Shown in pieces: positions 1 to 7,300 of a stretch of 10,078 nt of DNA. The stretch's first letter is position 1; every line of letters begins with the position of its first letter. The notes under the pieces are model-generated. The model made no database searches, had not been told where the DNA came from, and saw only the letters and a list, made by a program, of their open reading frames with translations. Position numbers and translations under genes: made by a program. The DNA is from Phycisphaerae bacterium. Lineage in GTDB: Bacteria > Planctomycetota > Phycisphaerae > UBA1845 > Fen-1342. The stretch covers positions 1 through 10,078 of the forward strand of contig JALSRY010000523.1 of NCBI GenBank assembly GCA_026984555.1. Reading direction: 5' to 3'.

Positions 1-1
1 C

Positions 2-1750
2 ACGGCTCCAATCCTGGCCAAGGACTTTTGCGCCGCCGTCGCGATTCCGTTCGGCGTCGTGTTCCGAAAACTGGTGGAGCATACCGGCAAGGTGTACCGC
101 ATCACCGATGTGCTCGACGCGGATACGGCCGAGCTGGTGGCGCTCGACTTGGGCGTGTCGCTCAAGATCAAACGGGCGCTCTCGCCGCTGGAAAAACTGG
201 AGGAGGAGTTCCGGTTGCGCGAGCGGAACCAACTCGAACCGCGACCGCCCGTGGTCGCCATGCTCGGGCACGTGGACCACGGCAAGACGTCGCTGCTCGA
301 CCGCATCCGCAAGACTCACGTCGCGGACGGGGAGGCCGGCGGAATCACCCAGCACATCGGCGCTTATCTCGTCGAGCGGGGCAAGTGGCGGGTCACGTTC
401 CTCGATACCCCCGGCCACGAGGCCTTCACGGCCATGCGGGCCCGCGGGGCGCACCTGACCGACGTCGTGGTCCTCGTCGTCGCAGCCGATGACGGCGTCA
501 TGCCCCAGACCATCGAGGCGATCAACCACGCCAAGGCCGCCGGCGTCCAGATCGTCGTCGCGCTCAACAAGATCGATCTGCCCGGCGTGGATATCAACCG
601 CATATACGCCCAGCTCGCCGAACAGGAGCTCGTGCCCACCGAATGGGGCGGCGAAGTGGACGTCGTCAAGACCAGCGCCGTCACCGGCGAGGGAATCGAC
701 GAGCTCATCGCCCACCTGAGCACCCTTTCCGAACTGCTCGACCTCAAGGCCGACCCGACCGTTCCCGCCTGGGGCACGGTGATCGAGGCCCAGATGCGGG
801 GCGGGCGAGGCGTGGCGGCCCAGGTGCTGGTGCGTGAGGGAACGCTCAAGGTCGGCGACATCGTCGTCTGCGGCCCCGGTGCGGGGCGTGTCCGGTCGCT
901 GCTGGACCATCGTGGCAAACGGGTCAAGCAGGCCCGGCCGGGAACGCCGGTCGAGGTGGTCGGCTTGGACGAGCTGCCCAACACCGGCGAAAGCCTTTAC
1001 CAGGTCAAGGACTTGTCGCAGGCCAAGCAGATCGCCGAGCAGATTCGCGAACAGCGTCGCCAGGAGTCGCTGCTCCAGACCCGCAAACCCAAAACGCTCG
1101 AAGAGTTGCTCAGTGGCGCCAGCGAAGAGGAGCTGCCCGAGCTCAACGTCATCCTCAAGGCCGACGTGCAGGGCTCGGTGGACGTGCTCAAGGCCTCGCT
1201 GGGCCAGTTCCCGGCGGACAAGGCCCGGCTGCGCATTCTCCACGCCGCTGTCGGCGCGATCACCGAGGCCGACGTCGAGTTGGCCCGGGCGTCATCGGCG
1301 GTGCTGATCGGTTTCCACGTCGTCGCCGACGAACGCGCGCGGCAACTGGCCGAGCAGTACGGCGTCGAGATTCGGCTCTATCGCGTGATCTACGAGGTCC
1401 ACGACGACCTGCACAAGGCGCTCGAGGGCCTGCTCGAACCCGACGAACACGAGGAAATCCGCGGAAAGGTGGAAGTACGGCAGGTGTTCAACGTTTCACG
1501 GGTCGGGCGTATCGCCGGTTGCTTCGTTGCCGACGGCCTCGTGGCCCGCAACCACCGCGTCCGCGTCGTGCGCGACGGCCGGATCGTGCAGGAGGGGTTG
1601 CCGATCGCTTCCTTGCGGCGGTTCAAGGATGACGTCCGCGAGGTACGGGCGGGGATGGAATGCGGCCTGAAGATCGAAGGGTTCGACGATCTGAAGCCCG
1701 GCGACATCATCGAGACCTACGAAATCGTGCAGGTGGCCAAGAAACTCTGA
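2..1750 (+). CDS. infB: Translation initiation factor IF-2 (5' end outside window)
   Basis: IF-2 is the cytoplasmic GTPase that places initiator fMet-tRNA on the 30S subunit and promotes subunit joining. The frame is open from base 2, and the first ~50 visible residues (AKDFCAAVAIPFGVVFRKL...ITDVLDADTAELVA) resemble the IF-2 N-terminal module, so the true start lies upstream and the internal GTG at 59 is not the start. All GTPase motifs are present: G1 GHVDHGKT (bases 266-289), G2 around GGITQHIG, G3 DTPGH (from 404), G4 NKID (566-577) and G5 SAV (674-682). Domain II follows. Then come the IF-2-specific domain III (LPELNVILKADVQGSVD) and C-terminal domain IV, which binds fMet-tRNA (EVRQVFNVSRVGRIAGCFV...SLRRFKDDVREVRAGMECGLKIE). 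The C-terminus is complete and ends in AKKL-stop. 582 residues are visible, and full-length proteins are longer because of a variable N-terminal region. It heads the infB-ylxP-rbfA cluster. Identity is essentially certain. Confidence 0.98.
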   Translation, partial: TAPILAKDFCAAVAIPFGVVFRKLVEHTGKVYRITDVLDADTAELVALDLGVSLKIKRALSPLEKLEEEFRLRERNQLEPRPPVVAMLGHVDHGKTSLLDRIRKTHVADGEAGGITQHIGAYLVERGKWRVTFLDTPGHEAFTAMRARGAHLTDVVVLVVAADDGVMPQTIEAINHAKAAGVQIVVALNKIDLPGVDINRIYAQLAEQELVPTEWGGEVDVVKTSAVTGEGIDELIAHLSTLSELLDLKADPTVPAWGTVIEAQMRGGRGVAAQVLVREGTLKVGDIVVCGPGAGRVRSLLDHRGKRVKQARPGTPVEVVGLDELPNTGESLYQVKDLSQAKQIAEQIREQRRQESLLQTRKPKTLEELLSGASEEELPELNVILKADVQGSVDVLKASLGQFPADKARLRILHAAVGAITEADVELARASSAVLIGFHVVADERARQLAEQYGVEIRLYRVIYEVHDDLHKALEGLLEPDEHEEIRGKVEVRQVFNVSRVGRIAGCFVADGLVARNHRVRVVRDGRIVQEGLPIASLRRFKDDVREVRAGMECGLKIEGFDDLKPGDIIETYEIVQVAKKL

Positions 1751-1837
1751 CGCCCCGATCGCGAACCGAAGAAACGCGACGCCAGGGTCGGCGGAAGACT
1801 TGGACGCCCAAAGCCCCGGCGGGTCCGACCGGGCGGA

Positions 1838-1870
1838 CGGCCGGCCTGCGGAATATCCAAGTGCCGGCCG
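1838..1870. repeat. GC-rich hairpin in the infB-ylxP spacer
   Basis: A perfect 8-base inverted repeat, CGGCCGGC (1838-1845) and GCCGGCCG (1863-1870), encloses a 17-base loop. It lies in the 155-base spacer between the infB stop and the YlxP-like start. No T-run follows, so it does not look like an intrinsic terminator. It could be an RNA processing or stability structure in the operon transcript. In GC-rich DNA a chance origin is quite possible. Confidence 0.35.
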
Positions 1871-1905
1871 ACGGGGGGCGGGCCGGGAAGGTGGCCGGCA
1901 AGAAC

Positions 1906-2187
1906 ATGGTCGTGGGCGTGTTGCGGATCAGGCTGGGAATCTTCGAGGCGCTGTCGCTCAAGGACAAGCGGCGGGTGGTCAAAAGCCTCAAGGATCGCTT
2001 GGCGGCGAGACACAATATCTCGATCGCCGAAATCGACGATCTCGATCATCGCCAGGCGGCGACGCTGGCGGTGGTCATGGTGTCCAACGATGCGCGATTC
2101 GTGGACAGTGCCCTGAGTCGCATCGTGGACGAGATTCGCGCCTTCGGGCGGGCGTCGTTGCTGGATTACGACATAGAATTATGGTAA
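1906..2187 (+). CDS. ylxP: DUF503 / YlxP-like protein
   Basis: A small protein of 93 residues, the usual size of the DUF503 family (B. subtilis YlxP), a ferredoxin-like alpha/beta fold of unsettled function. Family hallmarks are clear: the opening MVVGVLRIRL strand, then the helix SLKDKRRVVKSLKDRL, then HNISIAEIDDLDHRQAATLAVVMVSND, and a C-terminal helix with VDSALSRIVDEI. The ATG at 1906 is chosen because the family begins exactly at MVVGVL. In-frame GTGs at 1861 (with GGAA seven bases before) and 1891 would add 15 or 5 residues and cannot be excluded. The position between infB and rbfA matches the B. subtilis gene order and suggests a role linked to translation or ribosome assembly. That link is inference from context. 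Confidence 0.9.
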   Translation: MVVGVLRIRLGIFEALSLKDKRRVVKSLKDRLAARHNISIAEIDDLDHRQAATLAVVMVSNDARFVDSALSRIVDEIRAFGRASLLDYDIELW

Positions 2188-2197
2188 ACGCCGCGAC

Positions 2198-2249
2198 GGC
2201 AGCGGCGGGGTCGGGTTGGCCCGCCGGCTGCCGCGAGACTCCCCGCCGC
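2198..2249. repeat. Two competing hairpins between ylxP and rbfA
   Basis: The arm GGCAGCGGCGGG (2198-2209) can pair with CCCGCC-G-GCTGCC (2220-2232), giving twelve base pairs with one bulged G and a 10-base loop. The overlapping arm GCGGCGGGG (2202-2210) is also a perfect 9-base complement of CCCCGCCGC (2241-2249). The two pairings exclude each other. The structure sits in the 108-base spacer ahead of rbfA. A short TTTT at about 2264-2267 follows at a distance. It could act as an attenuator, processing site or stabiliser, but no leader peptide or ligand-binding domain was recognised. Confidence 0.4.
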
Positions 2250-2282
2250 GAGCGAGCGTACGCCTTTTGTCGCGTAACAAAC

Positions 2283-2286
2283 GGAG
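2283..2286 (+). promoter_or_regulatory. Ribosome binding site of rbfA
   Basis: GGAG lies nine bases before the GTG at 2296. It supports that GTG as the start, which also agrees with the usual SRRTERVA opening of RbfA. Confidence 0.65.
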
Positions 2287-2295
2287 TGAACGAAC

Positions 2296-2739
2296 GTGTC
2301 CCGACGAACCGAGCGGGTTGCGAGCGTGATTCGGACGGTTCTGGCGCAAACGATCCAGACCCGCCTGAGTGACCCGCGGATCGAACCGTTGACGTCGATC
2401 ACGCACGTGGAGGTCTCGGCCGATTTCTCGGTCGCCAACGTCTACGTGAGCGTGATGGCGCCGGCGGCTCGACAGAAACTCAGCGTCGAGGCCCTGCGTC
2501 ACGCCCGGGGGCGGCTGCGCGCGGCGGTGGCACACCACCTGACGCTGCGCCGGGTTCCCGAGCTGGTCTTCCATCTGGACGAGTCGATTCAACGCGCGTT
2601 CGAAACGGTGCAGCAAATCGACCGGCTGATGGAGGAAAACGGGCCGACCGACGAGGTGGACGCCGCACCGGGGGAGGAGTGGACGACGAGCGAGGGGAGC
2701 GACCGTGCGTCGGCCCCGTCGGAAGACTTGAACGGATAG
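2296..2739 (+). CDS. rbfA: Ribosome-binding factor A
   Basis: RbfA is a small KH-like protein that binds the 30S subunit and assists late 16S rRNA maturation, including the 5' helix region, especially in the cold. The sequence opens with SRRTERVASVIRTVLAQTIQ. It continues with the diagnostic DPRI..LTSITHVEVSADFSVANVYVSV segment, the second helix EALRHARGRLRAAVAHHL, and the closing strand and motif RRVPELVFHLDESIQRAFETVQQIDRL. That covers the complete core by about residue 115. The last ~30 residues are an acidic, Ser/Glu-rich tail of low complexity, a variable part of the family. The length of 147 residues is slightly above the usual 120-135. The GTG start has a good GGAG nine bases upstream. 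The stop TAG overlaps the strong AGGAGG of the next gene, which suggests co-transcription with it. No truB follows, unlike in many bacteria. Confidence 0.96.
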   Translation: MSRRTERVASVIRTVLAQTIQTRLSDPRIEPLTSITHVEVSADFSVANVYVSVMAPAARQKLSVEALRHARGRLRAAVAHHLTLRRVPELVFHLDESIQRAFETVQQIDRLMEENGPTDEVDAAPGEEWTTSEGSDRASAPSEDLNG

Positions 2740-2743
2740 GAGG
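2739..2743 (+). promoter_or_regulatory. Strong ribosome binding site overlapping the rbfA stop
   Basis: GGAGG begins on the last base of the rbfA TAG codon and lies 11 bases before the ATG at 2755. It fixes the start of the downstream HhH-fold gene and supports translation from the rbfA transcript. Confidence 0.7.
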
Positions 2744-2754
2744 TCGCCGCAGCG

Positions 2755-3906
2755 ATGAAGGGTGCCACGCAATGCGCTCGCCGCCTGAAACAGTTGATCC
2801 GTTCGTTGCGCACGAAGCTCGGCAAGCCGGGGCGTCCGCCGACGGGTGATGCCGTTACCCAAATGATCCTGGGCATCTTCTCGCGCGACCTGCCCGAGTC
2901 GAAGGCGCGCGACGTGCTCGATCGGCTGCGCGGCATGGTGGTCGATTACAACGAGCTGCGCGTCATCCCCACCATCGAGCTGATCGACATGGTGGGCGAC
3001 GTGCCCGACGCCCGGCGGAAATGCGAAGACCTGTCCCGCTCGCTCAACAGCATCTTCGCGGTCGAGCACGACGTTTCCCTCGAACGGCTCCGCGAGCTAC
3101 CACGCAAAGACGTAATCGCCTACCTCGACAAGATCGACGGGCTCGATCCCTACGTCCGCGCCCGCATTCGGCTCTACGGCTTGCAGCAACACGCGATCCC
3201 CCTCGACGAGGCCATGTGGGCCTATGCCCGCAAAACCGAAATCGTCCACCCCAGGTGCCCCCTCGACGAGGCGCAGGCCTTCCTCGAACGGCGAATCGCC
3301 GAGGACGAGGCCGTCGAGGTCGTCGGGCTGATCGAAAAACAGGCCTGGGCGGAAATGGGGGGCCTCGTGCGCCGCGGCGAAGTCCAGAAAATCACCAGCG
3401 TCCCCCCCGACCGCACCACGCGACATATGCTGCGCATGGTCGCCTCCGGCGGAAGCGTATCCGCCGCGACCACCACGGCAGCCGAGCCCACGGAAAAACC
3501 CGCATCACCGGAGAAGAAAGCTACCGCAACCGGCAAGACCGCCAAGACCAGGAAGGCCGCCTCCTCGAAAAAAAACACCAGCGCCGAGGCGAAGAAAACG
3601 GCCGGCGGCTCGGGCGCGACCAAAAAGGCGACCCGCAGCGCGGCGGGCAAGAAGAAATCCGCGGCACGCAAGACCACCAAGACCGCCGCCGGCAAGACCG
3701 CGAAGAAAACGCCCGCAAAGCCATCCGCCTCCAAGAAGGCGGGGAGCCGGCGCACGGCCGCCGCCGCCAAGCGAAAACCCGGCGGGGGGAGCAAGGCGAA
3801 ATCAGCCGCCCGGTCGGGTAGCGGAAAAGCCGCACGCGGAAAGGCGTCCGCCGCTTCCGCATCGGGTCGCTCGACCCGGAGATCGGCCAAGGCTCGGTCG
3901 GCCTGA
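2755..3906 (+). CDS. Endonuclease III-fold (HhH-GPD) protein without catalytic Lys, with histone H1-like tail
   Basis: 383 residues in two parts. Residues ~30-205 can be laid along E. coli endonuclease III. Residues 33-60 (AVTQMILGIFSRDLPESKARDVLDRLRG) match its first helices. IDGLDPYV (127-134) stands at the LPGVGRKT hairpin, and LDEAMW (150-155) stands at VDTHIF. Spacing between the two active-site positions is identical (18 residues): Asp151 is retained, but Tyr133 replaces the catalytic Lys. The four C-terminal Fe-S cysteines are absent. Residues ~241-383 are a disordered, basic Lys/Ala/Ser/Thr tail with KKxA and AAK repeats: 42 Lys/Arg, 4 Glu, no Asp. It resembles eukaryotic H1, chlamydial Hc1 and mycobacterial HupB tails. 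By inference it is a DNA-binding, possibly structural, nucleoid protein rather than an active bifunctional glycosylase/lyase. A monofunctional glycosylase using Asp alone remains possible. It follows rbfA by 15 bases with a strong AGGAGG. Confidence 0.8.
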   Translation: MKGATQCARRLKQLIRSLRTKLGKPGRPPTGDAVTQMILGIFSRDLPESKARDVLDRLRGMVVDYNELRVIPTIELIDMVGDVPDARRKCEDLSRSLNSIFAVEHDVSLERLRELPRKDVIAYLDKIDGLDPYVRARIRLYGLQQHAIPLDEAMWAYARKTEIVHPRCPLDEAQAFLERRIAEDEAVEVVGLIEKQAWAEMGGLVRRGEVQKITSVPPDRTTRHMLRMVASGGSVSAATTTAAEPTEKPASPEKKATATGKTAKTRKAASSKKNTSAEAKKTAGGSGATKKATRSAAGKKKSAARKTTKTAAGKTAKKTPAKPSASKKAGSRRTAAAAKRKPGGGSKAKSAARSGSGKAARGKASAASASGRSTRRSAKARSA

Positions 3907-4305
3907 GTCCCCGCGCCCCGTCGCGCGGCCGTCCGTGAATCTCCCGGTCATGGTGCCATGCCGGACCCTTTGGGTTCCGCGTACTGCCCCCCCTTGGCGC
4001 GGGAAGTTTCTTTCGTTCGCGTCCCCCCCGGGCCACCATTTGCGTATCATTCTGCATGAGCCGCGGCGGTTCGCCGCATCTGACAGCGCAACGCCCCGCG
4101 GGCGGTTTGCGCATCGGGCTCGCTGTCGTGCTTCGCCGGTGAGCTACGAAGACTGCGGGGCTTCGCGGTCTGCGGAAGCCCCCGTTTCTTGAGTGGCACG
4201 GACCTTCCGCCGACGTCGTGCCCGACCGCGATGCCTCCGCAAGCGGCGCCCGAACTCCCGCGGGCGGTGGCCCGCGACCACGCGATGACAGCGATCAGGA
4301 CGGTT
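3907..4305. other. Non-coding spacer between the HhH protein and TPR genes
   Basis: About 400 bases (shorter if the TPR gene starts further upstream) with no convincing gene. It contains a copy of the decamer GGTGCCATGC (3952-3961), part of a small palindrome CATGG-TG-CCATG. It also has a short hairpin GCGGCG-GTT-CGCCGC (4063-4077), a CTTCG/CGAAG pair (4131-4135 and 4147-4151), and the terminator-like stem at 4157-4182. C-runs of seven bases occur near 3987 and 4023. I could not identify a convincing -35/-10 pair. A TATCAT at 4045-4050 has no good -35 partner. Confidence 0.6.
4157..4190 (+). terminator. Possible intrinsic terminator after the HhH protein gene
   Basis: A perfect 8-base stem, GGGGCTTC (4157-4164) with GAAGCCCC (4175-4182), encloses a 10-base loop and is followed by CGTTTCTT, an imperfect T-tract. 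It would end the infB-ylxP-rbfA-HhH transcript about 250 bases after the last stop codon. The distance from the stop and the broken T-run lower confidence. If real, it argues that the TPR gene starts downstream (4285 or 4306), not at the in-frame TTG at 4189. Confidence 0.4.
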
Positions 4306-7300
4306 ATGCAAGCACTCGCAACAGACGAAATCTGGCAACCGGGGTGCGAAGACGACGCGCCGGGACGACCCCGGGGAACTTCGCGGCGCAGTTGGTGGAT
4401 CGCGGCGTTGGCGCTGACCGCGATGTCGTTCCCGCTCCCCGTGCCGGCACGCGCCCGGCAGCAAACGCAGCCGGTAGACGCCGGCGCGTCGCGGGCGACG
4501 ATACCGCTGGAGCAAATCGCCGGTGCTCCGGCACCGCCGGCCCCCGGCAGCGCTCCGGCCGCGAAACCGGATCCGGCCGTGGAGGATGCCTGCGCACGGG
4601 CCCGGGCATCGCTCGAAGACGGCCAGCCCGGCGCGGCGCTGTCAGCCCTGGAGGCGATTACCGGCCGGGCCGGCGCCGATGGCTACGAAGCATGCCTGCT
4701 GCGCGCCCGCGCACACGCGGCGCTGCGCGATCTCACCGCGGCTCTCGCACAAGCCCGAGCCGCCGTCCGGCGTGGCTACGGCCGGGCCGATGCGCATGTT
4801 CTGCTCGGCCGGCTGCTGGTCGAGACCAACCAGCGCGAGGAGGCGTTGGCGCACTTCCGGACCGCGACGCTGGCCGCCGATCGCGAGCTCAATAACCTGC
4901 GTGTGACCTTGGCGTGGTTCGCGCTGGGACACCTGCTCGACGAGCAGGGTTATACGCTGGCTGCGGCGCAGGCCTACGCCCACTTCGATGAAGCAATCTG
5001 GGTCACGCACGTCGAGCATCGCAATGCGCCCGAGATCGCCGCCCTGCTCAAGGAACACGCCTACGGCATGGTGCCCGAGCGGCTGCGCCTGCTCGACAAG
5101 CTCGGCCGTTTCGACGACGCCCGCGAGGTCGCCGAAGAAGCCCGCGACCTCTGGCCCGACGACCCCCTGGTGATGCGCTGGTACGCCGACGCGCTCCGCC
5201 AAGCCGGCCAGCCCGCGGCGGCGCTGGCTTTTTGCCGCAAACAGATGCGGCTCCTCCCCGCGACGGCGGACCACCTGGCGCCGGCGGCCGTGGCGGCGGC
5301 GAAACAGTGCGGGCAGCTCGACGCCTGGGCCTCCGAGGTCGCCGAGCACGTCGGCAACGGGGCCGATTCCGCCACCGTGCTGATTCTCGCGCGCACCTTG
5401 CGGCAATCCGGGGAAGCCGCCGCCGCGCTGCGACTGGCCCGCGCACTGCACGAGGCGCAGCCCGACCGGGCCGATGCGGCTTGGGAGCTTGCCGCCGCCC
5501 AACACGCCACCGGAGACGTGGCCGGCTTATTGGCGACACTCGCCACGGCCGTGCGAACACACCCCGAGCGAGCCGCACTGACACCCGAACAACTCAACCG
5601 CTGGATGGCGTGGTTCGCGGACGCGGACGCGGCGAAACTGGTGACACAAGTGCGCGACGCCGACGGCGGGGATTTCGCGACCGATTACGTGCTCGCGGTG
5701 GCGGCGTTGGCCGCGGGGCAAGACACCCTGGCGGAAAAACTGCTCGACGCTTGCAGCGCGGCGCGCCCGGACTTCATGCCGGCGCAGCTCGTACAGGCCC
5801 AGGTACTGCTGCGGGCGTATCGCTGGGACGCGGCCAAAACGCGAGCCCGGCGCGTGCTCAAGCACCACCCCCACCTCGCCGAGGCGCATTTCGTGCTGGC
5901 CGAAGCCCACGATGGCCTGGACGAAAACGACGACGCCGAGCGGGCATACAAGCTGGCGATCAAGTACGCACCCCACCAGTCCACCTACGCCCTGGGGCTG
6001 GCCCGGCACTATCGCCGACTGGGCGACTTGCTGGCCGCCGGGCGGTATTTCCAGACGGCGCTGCGCGACGATCCAACCAGCGGCGAGGCGCTCGAAGGAC
6101 TGCTCGACTGCTACGTCCGCAGCAACAAGACCGAAATCGCCCGCGTACAACTCGATCGCGTCGATCGTTCGAAACTCCCCGCCGACACGCTCCGGCGGGT
6201 CGATACGATGATGCGTTATCTTTCCGAACCGTTCGGACCGGCGCACCTGGCCGCCCTGCGGCTCCAATTCGACCAGCACCCCCACGACGTCGCGACCGCC
6301 CGGCTGCTGGCCGCTGGCCTGTACCTGCGCGGCCGCAGCGACCAAGCGCTCGAAATCGCCCGGCGGGCCCTGGCCGCCGATGCCGATGATTTTCCGCTGA
6401 TGATCCTCCTCGCGAACATCCACGCCTCGCGCGGTGACTTCGCCGAGGCGATCAAGATCCGCGAGAAACTGCGGGCGCGCTTCCCCAACCGCCGCAGTGT
6501 GCTCGAACCGCTGGCGATTTGCTACCTCGATGATTTCCGGATCGATGCGTCCCGCGCCCTGCTCGAACACCTGATCGAAACCGCCCCCGACGACGAAACC
6601 CGAAACCGCTACCGGCAAACACTCGGCGATAGTTATCTCCAGTTCGGACAGTTCGACGAGGCTCTGCGGTTCGTGGATCGCTGGATCGCCGCCGACCCCG
6701 GCAACGATGCGCTCGTGTTCACGCGCCTCAGCATCCTCGTCGAATCCGGCCGCCAGGACGACGCGTTCGCCGCACTGAAAAAATGGTTCGACTCCGGCCA
6801 GCCCACGCTCGAACGGCGTAACCGCTTCGCTCTGTTCGGAGTGGCGACGGGGCACCCGCAAGATGTAGCGACCCGGCTGCGTACCTGGCTCGCCAACGAA
6901 CCGAACAACGCGGTGCTCACCGAGCGGCTGGTCGAGGCGTTGATCGCGGCCAAGAAACCCGACGAGGCATTCGAGGTGGCCCGCAAGTTTGAGGGCACCT
7001 ACGCCGACACGATCGACCGGCGCATCTGGATGGCGCGGGCGGAAGCCGCTCAGGGCAAGCTCGATCTGGCCGTCAAAGAGTACGAGGCGATTCTGACCCA
7101 GCGCAGCCTTGCCCGACCGGAGCAGTTGCAGCAAACGCGCCGAGAACTGATCGGCGTGTTGCTCGACGCCGACCGCTACGACGACGCGCTCGCGCGTTGC
7201 CGGAAGTGGCTCGACGAGGCGGGCGGCAAGCCCGAAGCACTGTTCGAAGCGCTGAGCTACAAACGAGCGACGCTCCAGGCCGCCGGCCGGGACGAGGAGG

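Noticed and set aside
59..1750. GTG at 59 as the start of infB
   Set aside because: The frame is open to the window edge and the residues before it continue the IF-2 N-terminal module.
2179..3069. Antisense open frame of 296 codons opposite rbfA and the HhH gene
   Set aside because: It overlaps two well-supported genes and has no motif or ribosome binding site.
3021..3821. Separate + strand gene overlapping the HhH protein
   Set aside because: Out-of-frame, Arg-rich translation typical of a shifted GC-rich gene. It is only of interest as a possible frameshift product.
3500..3900. Lys/Ala repeats of the tail as a DNA-level tandem repeat or CRISPR-like array
   Set aside because: Repeat units are irregular in length and sequence at the DNA level. 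They reflect amino-acid composition rather than repeated DNA.
4041..4062. TATCAT at 4045 as a -10 box for the TPR gene
   Set aside because: There is no acceptable -35 hexamer 16-18 bases upstream, and the terminator-like stem lies between it and the gene.
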